64,000 nucleotides of DNA, taken from contig DASYAD010000209.1 of the NCBI GenBank assembly GCA_036501515.1, forward strand, positions 1-64,000, written 5' to 3'. Under the pieces are notes generated by a model. It ran no database searches and was not told where the DNA came from. It saw only the letters and a list, made by a program, of their open reading frames with translations. The position numbers were made by a program, and so were the translations under genes. This stretch comes from Trebonia sp036501515. GTDB lineage: Bacteria; Actinomycetota; Actinomycetes; Streptosporangiales; Streptosporangiaceae. This document shows, one piece after another, positions 52,383-61,571 of the stretch (position 1 is the first letter of the stretch; every line of letters starts with the position of its first letter).

Positions 52383-54080
52383 ATGCCGATGCCCACCGCG
52401 CTGGAAATCGCCCGACAGGCCACGCTGAAACCGATCAACGAGATCGCCGACGAAATCGGCATACCGCCGTGGCTGACCGAGCGGCACGGCGACCACGTCG
52501 CGAAGATCGACTTGGCGGCGATCGATGAGCTGCGAGACCGCCCGAAGGCCAAGTACGTCGTCGTCACTGCCATCACGCCGACCCCGCTCGGCGAGGGCAA
52601 GACGACCACGACGATCGGTCTGGGGCAGGCCTTCCACCACATCGGCAAGCGGGCCACGATCGCGATCCGTCAGGCATCCATGGGTCCCACGTTCGGCATC
52701 AAGGGCGGTGCAGCGGGGGGTGGCTACTCGCAGGCGGTCCCGTTCGAGCTGCTGAACCTGCACCTGACTGGCGACATGCACGCGGTCACGGCCGCGCACA
52801 ACCAGATCGCCGCGATGCTGGACAACAGCCTTTACCTAGGCAACGAATTCGGCCTCGACCTGAACCAGATCACCTGGAAACGCGTGATCGACGTGAACGA
52901 CCGGGCGCTGCGCAACATCGTGACCGGGCTCGGCGCCGCGGGCGACGGAGTGCCACGGCAGACGGGTTTCGACATCACCGCCGCCTCGGAGGTCATGGCC
53001 GTGCTGGCCCTGTCCACCAGCCTCGGCGACCTGCGCGCGCGGCTCGGCCGCATCGTCGTCGGCTACACCAGGTCCGGTGACCCGGTCACGGCGGAGCAGC
53101 TGAAGGCGGCCGGCGCCGCGGCCGTCATCATGCGCGAGGCGCTCAAGCCGAACCTGCTCCAGACGCTGGAGAACACCCCGGTCTTCGTGCACGCGGGCCC
53201 GTTCGGCAACATCGCGCACGGCAACTCGAGCGTCGTCGCCGACCTCATCGGCATCCGCACCGGCGACTACCTGGTCACCGAGGCGGGTTTCGGCGCTGAC
53301 ATGGGCGCCGAGCGGTTCTTTAACATCAAGTGCCGCGTGTCAGGGCTGCGGCCCGACGCGGCCGTGGTCGTCGCCACCGTCCGCGCGCTCAAGACCCACT
53401 CAGGCAAGTACCGCGTGGTAGCCGGCCGTCCGCTGCCAGACGACATACTCGAGGAGAACCCGGACGACGTGCTGGCCGGGGCGGCCAACCTGCGCAAGCA
53501 GCTGGAGAACATCCGCGCGCACGGAGTGGAGCCGGTCGTCGCGATCAACGCGATGCCGTCCGACTTCGCCTCCGAGCAAGCCGCCATTCGCGAAGTGGCC
53601 GCGTCAATGGGCGTACGCTCCGCCGTCGCCACCCACTTCACCGACGGCGGCCGCGGCGCGGCCGAGCTGGCCGAGGCGGTGGCCGAGGCGGCGGACAAGC
53701 CGAACAGCTTTCACTTCCTTTATCCCGCGGAGGCGACGCTCAGGGAGAAGATCGAAGCCGTCGCGACCAGGATCTACGGGGCCGACGGTGTCGACTACAC
53801 CCCGGTGGCGAGCAGGCAGCTCGACGGCTACGAGAAGAACGGCTTCGGCGGCCTGCCGGTCTGCATCGCCAAGACCCAGTACAGCCTGTCGCACGACGCC
53901 AGCCTGAAGGGCGCGCCGTCGGGCTTCCGCCTCCCGGTCCGCGAGGTCAGGGCCAGCGTCGGGGCCGGCTTCGTGTACCCGATCTGCGGCGACATGCGCA
54001 CCATGCCCGGCCTGTCGAGGCAGCCCGCCGCGATGAGCATCGACCTCGACGAGAACGGCGACATCGTCGGCCTCTACTGA
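52383..54080 (+). CDS. fhs: Formate--tetrahydrofolate ligase
   Basis: This 565-residue enzyme makes 10-formyl-tetrahydrofolate from formate, THF and ATP. The P-loop TPLGEGKTTTTIG lies near residue 60. The family stretches IRQASMGPTFGIKGGAAGGG and TEAGFGADMGAERFFNI and the C-terminal YPICGDMRTMPGLSRQPA are all intact. Length is normal. A GGAGG lies just upstream of the ATG. It stands alone with a 137-bp leader containing a T7 run. Confidence 0.95.
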   Translation: MPMPTALEIARQATLKPINEIADEIGIPPWLTERHGDHVAKIDLAAIDELRDRPKAKYVVVTAITPTPLGEGKTTTTIGLGQAFHHIGKRATIAIRQASMGPTFGIKGGAAGGGYSQAVPFELLNLHLTGDMHAVTAAHNQIAAMLDNSLYLGNEFGLDLNQITWKRVIDVNDRALRNIVTGLGAAGDGVPRQTGFDITAASEVMAVLALSTSLGDLRARLGRIVVGYTRSGDPVTAEQLKAAGAAAVIMREALKPNLLQTLENTPVFVHAGPFGNIAHGNSSVVADLIGIRTGDYLVTEAGFGADMGAERFFNIKCRVSGLRPDAAVVVATVRALKTHSGKYRVVAGRPLPDDILEENPDDVLAGAANLRKQLENIRAHGVEPVVAINAMPSDFASEQAAIREVAASMGVRSAVATHFTDGGRGAAELAEAVAEAADKPNSFHFLYPAEATLREKIEAVATRIYGADGVDYTPVASRQLDGYEKNGFGGLPVCIAKTQYSLSHDASLKGAPSGFRLPVREVRASVGAGFVYPICGDMRTMPGLSRQPAAMSIDLDENGDIVGLY

Positions 54081-54162
54081 CGCCGCCGGGCGGCGGCCGG
54101 CGGTGCTCCGTCAGGCCTGCCCTGACGAGGCGCCGCCGCGCCGCCGGTACGGGGCACGCCGC

Positions 54163-55011
54163 TTAACCGACCGCCCACTGTCCGGTGTCCGGCCCCAGCC
54201 CCGCGTCGAGGGCGAACTGGATCTGGATGATCTTCGTCGTGGCCGGCACCTCGAACGTGACGCAGCCGACCCCGGACGACCCGGAGGGGATGTTCTCCGG
54301 CGAGGAGAACGCCGGGCAGCCGATCGCGTTCCCCGCCAGCCGCGCGCTGTAGGACTGGCCGGCGGAGTCCACGACCGCCGCGCTGTCGGCGGGGGCGCCG
54401 GCGTAGGCGGCCTGGCCGGTGTTCGTCAGCTGGAACTGGACCGCGAACAACCGCCTGCCCACGCTCGCCCCGCTGAACTCATCCGTTGGCTCCGCCGTGG
54501 CGATCACCCGCACCACGGTGACGGATAGCTGCTCACCAGAGCCGGTGCCGGTGCCGGTGCGGCCGAGCGTGACGGCCGAGCCGATCCCGGCCGCCTCAGT
54601 CACGGCGCCGCGGGCCGCGGTGGCGCCCGCGGCCGTGACCCGGTGGCCGGCGGCGACGCTGATGACGGCGATCAAAGCGACAAGGGCGACGGCGCCGCCC
54701 GTGACCTTCCGGGCTGTGCGCCGGCTGTGCCGCCGCACCGGACCGTCCAGTCGCGGGGGCGCGAACTGCGGTGCGGGACCCGACTGCGGCGGAGGACCCG
54801 ACCGCGGCGGAGGACCGGACCGCGCCCAAGCCGCGGACGGCGGCCCGGAGCTGAACTGGGACTGCGGCCGGAACTGCCGGGGAATTGTTCGCTGCAGCAG
54901 GAGCTGGTACTCGCCCTGCCGCCCCTCAGGCACCGGCGGAACCCATCCCCGCGGGTCCTCGCTATCGGGCTGCGAGCAGTCCGATCTGCCGTAGTCGCCT
55001 TGCCATCCCAT
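54163..55011 (-). CDS. Membrane-anchored DUF4352-like protein
   Basis: This 282-residue protein has a disordered Pro/Ser-rich N-terminal part with SGPPPRSGPPPQSGP repeats and one TM helix (VTGGAVALVALIAVISVAAG). An extracytoplasmic Ig-like domain follows, with LFAVQFQLTNTGQAAYAGAP and GVGCVTFEVPATTKI typical of DUF4352. Two cysteines (in IGCPAF and VGCVTF) could form a disulphide. Starts: ATG 55011 is preferred over TTG 55017. The role is unknown. Confidence 0.75.
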   Translation of the reverse strand: MGWQGDYGRSDCSQPDSEDPRGWVPPVPEGRQGEYQLLLQRTIPRQFRPQSQFSSGPPSAAWARSGPPPRSGPPPQSGPAPQFAPPRLDGPVRRHSRRTARKVTGGAVALVALIAVISVAAGHRVTAAGATAARGAVTEAAGIGSAVTLGRTGTGTGSGEQLSVTVVRVIATAEPTDEFSGASVGRRLFAVQFQLTNTGQAAYAGAPADSAAVVDSAGQSYSARLAGNAIGCPAFSSPENIPSGSSGVGCVTFEVPATTKIIQIQFALDAGLGPDTGQWAVG

Positions 55012-55142
55012 CGCCAATCTCCCCCTCCGCGGCGCGGAATCGCGCCTTCCCGGTGGGGTGACGCCGCACGAGGCGGCCCGGTGTACGAAAGCCCCGGGTT
55101 GTTGCCAACCCGTTACGGAGAGTCCCTATATGGACAGGAAGG

Positions 55143-56648
55143 TCAGTAGACCTCGAAGTACTCGCGCATTTCCCAGTCGGTGACCTCTTCGGCGGAATCG
55201 GTCAGGCCGGCCTCGGCCAGCGCCGTCTCGTAGCGGGCAATCTCGGCCCGCTTCATCGTCACGAGGTAGTCGACCAGCGTGTCGCCGAACGCGGCGCGGT
55301 AGAACGAGTCGCCGTCGAGCGATTTCACCGCGGCGGCGAGCGAGGCGGGCAGCGGGACCAGCCCCTCGGCCGCGTACGGGTCGCCCTCGACAGGCGGCGG
55401 CGGGGTGAGGCCCCGGGTCACCCCGTCCAGCCCGGCCGCCAGGCTGGACGCGATATACAGGTACGGATTGGCGGCGGGCTCGCCGGCCCGGTACTCGATG
55501 TGCGCGCCCGCGTCTCCGGGTGCGCCCTGCACCCGGATGAGCGCGCCGCGGTTCTCGATCGCCCAGGCCACCCGGTCGGGCGCGAATGAGTACGGCCGGA
55601 ACCGCTTGTACCCGTTGACGGTGGGGACGGCGAACGGCAGCGAAGGCACGGCGTGCTCGGCCAGCCCGGCGACGTAGCGCAGGCCGGTCTCGGACAGCGG
55701 CCCGTCGTCGGACGCGAAGGCGTTGCCGCCGTCGGCCGCTGACGTCAGCGACTGGTGCAGGTGCCAGCCGGAGGCGGTGACGTTGGCCAGCCCCGGCCGC
55801 GCCATGAACGTGGCGAGCAGCCCGCGCCGCTGGCAGACCTGCTTGACCGCCGACCGGAAGAGCACCGCCGCGTCGGCCGCCGCCATGGCGCTCATCGGGG
55901 CGAACGTCACCTCGACCTGCCCCGGCCCCCATTCGTCCTCCATGGACCTGGGCGGCAGGCCGACCGCCCACAGCGCGTCGCGCAGCGCGTCAAGCACCGG
56001 GGCCATGGAGTCGAGCCTGGTCTCTGACAGGAACTGGTAGCCCCGCTCGAACATCGACACCGCGGGCGGCGGGGGAGTGAAGCCCGCGTCCTGCGGCGCC
56101 AGCGGGCCGCCGGCCGGGGTGAAGACGGAGAACTCGACCTCAAGGCCGACGGTGAGGTCGTAGCCGTGCGCGCCGAGCCCGGCCAGCTGCCGCCGCAGCA
56201 GTCCCCGCCCGTCCAGCGGAACCGGTGCCCCGGAGGCGAAGTACGCGTCGCACAGCAGCCAGCCCGTGCGGTTCGCCCACGGCAGCACCTGGAACGTGGC
56301 CGGATCGGGCACGAGCACGACGTCGGGGAACCCGGTGAACTCGGCGATGCCGAAGCCGCCGCCGGCCGCGAACGGCGGCACGAACACGTTGTTGCCGCTG
56401 TCGAGGGAGTAGATGGCGCCGGAGAAGTCAAGGCCGTTGCTGAACGCGCTGATCGCCGCGTCCGGTGACAGCGCCCGCGCCCGCACGATGCCGTGCTGGT
56501 CGACCACGGCCAGCCGCACCGTGCGCAGCCGCTGGGTCGAGATCCGTTCGGCCACCTCGCCCGCGAGCGTGACCGCCTCCTCGGACAGCAGCCCGTGCCG
56601 TGCGACGAACCCCGGCTGCCCGACACCCGCATCCGCAACAGTGCTCAC
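55143..56648 (-). CDS. Glutamine synthetase-like (GlnA-type) gamma-glutamyl ligase
   Basis: This 501-residue protein has the GS beta-grasp N-domain (LRTVRLAVVDQHGIVRAR) and a catalytic domain with VGLEVEFSVF, GPGQVEVTFAPM and GWHLHQSL (ATP/glutamate sites), plus RVAWAIENRGALIRV and a C-terminal PYLYIASSLAAGLDGV. It is closer to the GlnA3/GlnA4/PuuA type than to housekeeping GlnA. Such proteins attach glutamate to polyamines or other amines. The operon, with a class I amidotransferase and an exporter, fits an amine use or detoxification path (inference). The start is GTG 56648. Confidence 0.85.
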   Translation of the reverse strand: MSTVADAGVGQPGFVARHGLLSEEAVTLAGEVAERISTQRLRTVRLAVVDQHGIVRARALSPDAAISAFSNGLDFSGAIYSLDSGNNVFVPPFAAGGGFGIAEFTGFPDVVLVPDPATFQVLPWANRTGWLLCDAYFASGAPVPLDGRGLLRRQLAGLGAHGYDLTVGLEVEFSVFTPAGGPLAPQDAGFTPPPPAVSMFERGYQFLSETRLDSMAPVLDALRDALWAVGLPPRSMEDEWGPGQVEVTFAPMSAMAAADAAVLFRSAVKQVCQRRGLLATFMARPGLANVTASGWHLHQSLTSAADGGNAFASDDGPLSETGLRYVAGLAEHAVPSLPFAVPTVNGYKRFRPYSFAPDRVAWAIENRGALIRVQGAPGDAGAHIEYRAGEPAANPYLYIASSLAAGLDGVTRGLTPPPPVEGDPYAAEGLVPLPASLAAAVKSLDGDSFYRAAFGDTLVDYLVTMKRAEIARYETALAEAGLTDSAEEVTDWEMREYFEVY

Positions 56649-56696
56649 GCAAGCAGGTTAAGCACCAGCCCCCGATTGCGATAGAGGCCCGCGCAC

Positions 56697-57578
56697 CTAG
56701 GCGAGCAGCTTCACCAAAGCCACCACGCCGACGCAGACAATCAGCACGCGCAGCCCCCAGGGCGGCAGCTTGCGGCCGATCCTGGCGCCGATCTGGCCGC
56801 CGAGGACGGCCCCGGCCGCGATCAGCCCGGCCGCGCCCCAGTCGATGTGCGTGGCGATGATGAACACGATCGCGGCGATGCCGTTGACCAGCCCGGCGAG
56901 CACGTTCTTGACCGCGTTGACCCGCTGCATGCTGTCGGCGAAAGCCACGCCCATCAGCCCGAGCAGCAGCACGCCCTGGGCCGCGCCGAAGTAGCCGCCG
57001 TAGACCCCGGCCAGGAACACCAGCGTCCACAGCACCGGACCGCCGATTTGCAGGCCGGCGTCGGCGCGGACCGTGCTCACCGCCCCGACCACGCCGACCG
57101 CGCCCGCAGGCCGGGGATCGCCGACCGGGTCAGGGAGGCCGCCCGGGCTGTCCGGCGGCGCCGCCGGGACGGCCACGGGAGCGCGCTGCCTGGCGCCCAC
57201 CCATTTCGCAAGCCGGGGCTGGAACACCACCATGATCAGGGCGATACCGATCAGCGCGGGCACGATCGCCTTGAACGCGTCGGCGGGCAGCACCAGCAGC
57301 AAGATCGCGCCGACCAGGCCGCCGCACAGCGAGGCGGTGCCGAGCCTGATGACCCGCCGCCGCTGGCCGGCCAGCTCGGCCCGGTAGCCGTGCACTCCCG
57401 AGGCCACGCCGGGAACCAGTCCGACGTTGTTGGACACGTTCGCGAGGACCGGCGGGTAACCGAACGCGAGCAGCACCGGGAAGGTGATCAGCGTTCCCGA
57501 GCCGACCACCGTGTTGATGGTTCCCGCGGCCAGCCCGGCGGCGAAAATCGCGAGGGCTTGCAGCAGGTCATGGGACAC
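56697..57578 (-). CDS. TauE/SafE-family sulfite/organic anion exporter
   Basis: This 293-residue protein has about eight TM segments in two halves. The first half has the TauE pattern AAGLAAGTINTVVGSGTLITFPVLL; the second repeats it with FLAGVYGGYFGAAQGVLLLGL. The loop between (about 135-175) is Pro/Gly-rich. It lies 48 bp upstream of the GS-like gene, in the same transcription direction. Known members export sulfite, sulfoacetate or similar anions. Confidence 0.88.
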   Translation of the reverse strand: MSHDLLQALAIFAAGLAAGTINTVVGSGTLITFPVLLAFGYPPVLANVSNNVGLVPGVASGVHGYRAELAGQRRRVIRLGTASLCGGLVGAILLLVLPADAFKAIVPALIGIALIMVVFQPRLAKWVGARQRAPVAVPAAPPDSPGGLPDPVGDPRPAGAVGVVGAVSTVRADAGLQIGGPVLWTLVFLAGVYGGYFGAAQGVLLLGLMGVAFADSMQRVNAVKNVLAGLVNGIAAIVFIIATHIDWGAAGLIAAGAVLGGQIGARIGRKLPPWGLRVLIVCVGVVALVKLLA

Positions 57579-57612
57579 AGGTTCACGCTAAGCCTGCGGG
57601 GCGGCTCCGTCG

Positions 57613-58392
57613 TCACCGAGCCGGTGTGACAACCATCTCAGCCGCGGCCGGCTCGCTGACGACAGCGGCGGCCAGGGGCAGCGGCGCCGCGGCCCGCCGC
57701 GCCACGTCAAGCAGGAACCGCCTGACCAGGCCGTGCGCCCGGGCCGCGGCGCCGTCGGCCAGGGTCCGCGACTGCTCGATCAGCGCCAGCGGGTCCAGGC
57801 CAAGTTCTGTCAGCTCGGCCGCGCCGCCCGATGCCAGCCACGCCTCGAGCACGTAGTCAGTTACCTCGGGGTGGAACTGCACGCCGAGGGTGCGCCCGTG
57901 CGCGAACGCCTGCGGGGCCAGCGCCGTCCTGGCCAGTACCGGCACTCCCGCCGGGACCGTGAACCGGTCGAAGTGCCACTCCAGCCATGGCCCGCTGTCG
58001 ATGAGCGCGGGCTCGTCAGAGGCGACCGACACCCAGCCGATCTCCGGCACGGGCGCCCGGGACACGGTGCCGCCGAGCGCGGCGGCCAGCATCTGCCCGC
58101 CGAAGCAGATGCCGAGCACCGGCACCCCGAGCGTCATCAGCGAGCGCGCGTAGCTGATCTCGTCGGCGATCCAGGGAATGGTGGCCGGGTCGTGCACGGC
58201 CCAGGCGGCGCCGAAGAACGTGACCGCGTCGAAGTCCGCGGCCGCCGGGAACGTCACGGCGACGTCGGGAGAGCGGTACCTGGCCTCGGGCACGACCACC
58301 ATCTCGGACACGTCCCAGCCCGCCGCGGTGAAGCCGTCACCGATCAGCCCGGCTGGCGAGGCATGATCCTGCTTGACAAAGAGAACCCGCAC
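57613..58392 (-). CDS. Class I glutamine amidotransferase-like hydrolase
   Basis: This 259-residue protein has a class I GATase core with nucleophile GICFGGQML (Cys near 94) and LGVQFHPEVTDY for the His-Glu pair. It is of the stand-alone type that includes GMP-synthase-like and gamma-glutamyl hydrolases. It is the first gene of a three-gene operon with the TauE exporter (34-bp gap) and the GS-like ligase. In polyamine degradation a PuuD-type hydrolase removes the glutamyl group that the PuuA-type ligase added, so the pairing makes sense, though this is inferred. Confidence 0.82.
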   Translation of the reverse strand: MRVLFVKQDHASPAGLIGDGFTAAGWDVSEMVVVPEARYRSPDVAVTFPAAADFDAVTFFGAAWAVHDPATIPWIADEISYARSLMTLGVPVLGICFGGQMLAAALGGTVSRAPVPEIGWVSVASDEPALIDSGPWLEWHFDRFTVPAGVPVLARTALAPQAFAHGRTLGVQFHPEVTDYVLEAWLASGGAAELTELGLDPLALIEQSRTLADGAAARAHGLVRRFLLDVARRAAAPLPLAAAVVSEPAAAEMVVTPAR

Positions 58393-58459
58393 GAGCCGAG
58401 CATATCCGGCGGTCAGCTGTCTCCCCAGGCGTGCGGGCCCGCCGGCCTCGGCCGCGGGA

Positions 58460-59434
58460 TCAGCGGTCGTCGAAGATCCGGTCCTGCAGTCCGAAGAGCG
58501 GGAACAGCCGTTCGCAGTCGAGGAAGTACGTCATCCGGGTGATCTTGCCGCCAGTTACCTCGTGCACCTGCAGTCCCCAGGGCACGAGGCCGCCCTTCTC
58601 GGGGTCCGGCTTGTACTGCGCCCAGGCGAGTACGCCGTTGGCCCGCACCGGCACCAGCACCGACCCGGCGCAGGCGCTCGGGCCTGGCTGCGTCATCCAG
58701 GTAGTGATGTTGGCGGCGCCCTGGATCCACATCTCGAAAGGGGGCATCGTCTGCAGGGCGTCCTCGCGGAGCAGTGACAGCAGAGCCGCCATGTCGTACC
58801 GCTGAAACGCGTCTACGTACTTCGCCAGCAGCTCGGTGTTCTCCGGTTCCACCTCGAGCGGCCGCTGGTGCTCGGGCAGCGCCGCCAGCGCGGTCCGAGC
58901 CCGCTGCAGCGCGCTGTTGACCGAGGCCACCGAGCTGTCAAGCACGGTCGCGGCCTCGGCCGCGGGCAGCTTGAGCACCTCGCACAAGATCAGCGCCGCC
59001 CGCTGCCGGGGCGGCAGGTGCTGCAGCGCCGTCACGAACGCGAGCCGTACCGAGTCACGGACCGCCGCGATCTCAGCCGGGTCGCCCTGGTCAGGGACCA
59101 CCCGCGCGTCGGGGATCGGCGTGACCCACAGGTCCTCCGCCGGCCATGGCCGCAGGTGCGACTCGGACGGCGGCGACGCCGGCCCGAGGTCCATTGGCAT
59201 CGCCCGGCGCTTCTCGCCGCGGAGCACGTCCAGGCACACGTTGGTGGCGATCCGGTAGAGCCAGGATCGCAGCGAGGACCGGCCTTCGAACCCGTCCGCC
59301 GCCTTCCACGCGCGCAGCATGGTTTCCTGCACCGCGTCGTCCGCCTCGAAGGCCGACCCGAGCATCCGGTAGCAGTACCCGGTCAGCTCGCGCCGGTAGA
59401 ACTCAAGGTCGTCAGTGGTCGCTGTTGCCGTCAC
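58460..59434 (-). CDS. ECF sigma factor with SnoaL-like C-terminal domain (SigX5/SigG type)
   Basis: This 324-residue sigma factor has region 2 (YRMLGSAFEADDAVQETMLRAW) and region 4 (LPPRQRAALILCEVLKLPAAE, then VLDSSVASVNSALQRAR). A C-terminal SnoaL/NTF2-like domain follows (about 205-320, ending VHEVTGGKITRMTYFLDCERLFPLFG). In this class the fused domain regulates sigma activity in place of an anti-sigma factor. No anti-sigma gene is adjacent. The start is GTG 59434. Its targets are unknown. Confidence 0.9.
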   Translation of the reverse strand: MTATATTDDLEFYRRELTGYCYRMLGSAFEADDAVQETMLRAWKAADGFEGRSSLRSWLYRIATNVCLDVLRGEKRRAMPMDLGPASPPSESHLRPWPAEDLWVTPIPDARVVPDQGDPAEIAAVRDSVRLAFVTALQHLPPRQRAALILCEVLKLPAAEAATVLDSSVASVNSALQRARTALAALPEHQRPLEVEPENTELLAKYVDAFQRYDMAALLSLLREDALQTMPPFEMWIQGAANITTWMTQPGPSACAGSVLVPVRANGVLAWAQYKPDPEKGGLVPWGLQVHEVTGGKITRMTYFLDCERLFPLFGLQDRIFDDR

Positions 59435-59471
59435 AGCTCATCACTGTAGGCGGTGCCTCTGACATTTGGCT

Positions 59472-59490
59472 CAGAACGGGGGCGGCTGGC
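59472..59490. repeat. Copy of the dispersed GAACGGNNGCGGC motif
   Basis: AGAACGGGGGCGGCTGGCCC lies 37 bp upstream of the sigma factor start. It resembles the intergenic copy at 717. Confidence 0.45.
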
Positions 59491-59546
59491 CCCTGGTCGC
59501 TTTCTGAGCCTCTGAAAGCCCGGTGACCAGGCTCTGCGGCCCGACG

Positions 59547-59695
59547 TCAGGCACTACCGCGCCGCACCAGTTCCGTCGGCAAGATCACGGCCGACGGTTC
59601 GTCGCCGGCGATCGCCGCCAGCAGCAGGCGCACCATCTCGCTGCTGATCCGCGGCCAGGGCTGCCTGATCGTGGTCAGCGCGGGCCTGCGAGTCG
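59547..59695 (-). pseudogene. C-terminal remnant of a LacI-family regulator
   Basis: About 49 codons ending in TGA at 59547 read RPALTTIRQPWPRISSEMVR, then LLLAAIAGDEP and VILPTELVRRGSA. This is the characteristic LacI C-terminus. The DNA-binding and most of the sugar-binding parts are absent; homology ends at a minisatellite near 59700. Confidence 0.72.
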
Positions 59696-59699
59696 GCCG

Positions 59700-59935
59700 G
59701 CATCACCCCGTTCGCCCGGCCCGTGCCGCCCCGTGTCGGCGAGCGTCGCCCCGTTCGCCCGGCCCGTGCCGCCCGAGTCGGCGAGCGTCGCCCCGTTCGC
59801 CCGTCCGGCGGCGCACGAGCCGGCGGTCACCTCGTCCTCCCGGCTTGCCGCGGCCGAGCCGGCGGGCGTCAGTCCGGCCGTACGGCCTGCGCCGTGCGAG
59901 CCGGCGGTCACCTCGTCCTCCCGGCCCGCGCCCCT
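59700..59935. repeat. GC-rich minisatellite between lacI and GH42 remnants
   Basis: Units such as CCCCGTTCGCCCGGCCCGTG (three times) and GAGCCGGCGGTCACCTCGTC (twice) are reshuffled here. Reading frames on either strand are repeat artefacts. Confidence 0.85.
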
Positions 59936-59936
59936 G

Positions 59937-60113
59937 TCTGCAGAGCTGCGTGGCTACCCGGCCTGGCCCCGTGACCTGGAGGTCGTGCGCCGCACCGCCC
60001 CCGGCCGCCGCCACGTCATGCTGATCAATCACGGCGCGCCGTCCGTGACCGTTTTCATCGGCGACCTAGCGGTCGAAGTCCCCGGCGGCGACGTCCGGGT
60101 AATCCCGGGCTAA
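59937..60113 (+). pseudogene. C-terminal remnant of a GH42 beta-galactosidase-like gene
   Basis: The last about 58 codons read GYPAWPRDLEVVRR, then HVMLINHGAPSVTVFIGD and VEVPGGDVRVIPG before a stop. This fits the C-terminal beta-sandwich of GH42 beta-galactosidases, where EVVRR and F/L-INH are typical. No catalytic domain remains. Its 3' end overlaps the convergent hydrolase gene by 48 bp. Confidence 0.6.
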
Positions 60114-60833
60114 GCGGGCTAAGACCAGCTCGAGCAGCAGCTCTGCCAGTTCGGCGGGCCGGTTGACCGGGATCATGTGGTCGGTGTCGATCTCGCGGTA
60201 GCGCCAGGCTGGATCGTCCTTGACCTGCGCCGCGGCCCGCCAGAAGGCGCTCGGTCCGCCGTCGCCCGGCCGGGCAGGCTCACGCAGCGCCTTGATGTAG
60301 GTGCGGCTGAACGGGTACTCCTCAAGCGGCCGGCCAAGCCGGACAGGTTCGGTGAAGCAGCCGGCCGGATGCGGCGTGCGGCGTGCGTTGAACCAGTCCC
60401 GCTGCGCGGGGTCCTCGTACTCGCGCGGCAGCGGCTCGACCAGCCAGCTGCTGCCGGGACCGGTGGCCGGCGCCGGGGAGGGCGCCCCGGTCAGGTCGGT
60501 GAGGGACTGGCCGCCGGCGGGCTTGAACGCGTCCAGGTAGACCAGGTGCGCGACCCGGTCCGCGACGTGCTCAAGCGCGCCGGTGACGACCATGCCGCCG
60601 TAGGAGTAGCCGAGCAGCACGATGTCGCTCAGGTCCTCGTACAGGATCGTGTTCACCACGTCGGTAACGTGAGTGGTGAGGTTGACCTGCGGCGAGGCCA
60701 GGTGCGCGCGCTCGCCGATCCCGGTCAGCGACGGAGTGAGGACCTCGTGCCCCGCGGCGCGCAGCGTCCCGCGGACGTACCTGAACCCGTACGACCCGCC
60801 CCACGCCCCGTGCACCAGAACAAACGTCGTCAT
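60066..60833 (-). CDS. Alpha/beta hydrolase (EstC/salicylate-esterase-like)
   Basis: This 255-residue protein begins with the oxyanion HGAWGG in FVLVHGAWGGSYGF. The nucleophile elbow is GYSYGG, the acid is probably in YLDAF, and the catalytic His is in TDHMIPVNRPAELAELL. It belongs to the compact hydrolase group that includes plant methylesterases, hydroxynitrile lyases and bacterial EstC. Substrates are small esters; this one is unassigned. Confidence 0.85.
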   Translation of the reverse strand: MTTFVLVHGAWGGSYGFRYVRGTLRAAGHEVLTPSLTGIGERAHLASPQVNLTTHVTDVVNTILYEDLSDIVLLGYSYGGMVVTGALEHVADRVAHLVYLDAFKPAGGQSLTDLTGAPSPAPATGPGSSWLVEPLPREYEDPAQRDWFNARRTPHPAGCFTEPVRLGRPLEEYPFSRTYIKALREPARPGDGGPSAFWRAAAQVKDDPAWRYREIDTDHMIPVNRPAELAELLLELVLARLARDYPDVAAGDFDR

Positions 60834-60890
60834 GGCGCGGACGTTAGACCCGGGGCAGGGCCTGCCGCAATGTGCGCCAGGCCCAAAACC

Positions 60891-61379
<489 letters not shown>

Positions 61380-61496
61380 GCTGCCCACGCTACCGCCGCA
61401 GGCTCTTGGCGCACGTTCTTTCGCCCCCGCCGCCAGCCCCCGGCGCATCTACCCTCGCCCGGTGTGCGTCCTTGTCCGGAAGCAAACGGCGACTTA

Positions 61497-61535
61497 GACT
61501 GAACATTCAGTCAGATTTGAACTGAATATTCAGTC
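61497..61535. promoter_or_regulatory. Two TetR-like operator palindromes upstream of the aminotransferase
   Basis: GACTGAA-CA-TTCAGTC (61497-61512) and ACTGAATATTCAGT (61521-61534) have centres 23 bp apart, about two helical turns. They lie 37 bp before the aminotransferase GTG. A third copy is at 63001. No matching TetR gene is adjacent in the window. Confidence 0.75.
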
Positions 61536-61571
61536 AAATAGGCGCATGAAGCAGACGGAAGAGGCCCGAAC

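Noticed and set aside
59523..60113. 196-codon plus-strand ORF as an intact gene
   Set aside because: Most of it is minisatellite. Only the last about 58 codons match a protein family, as a C-terminal fragment.
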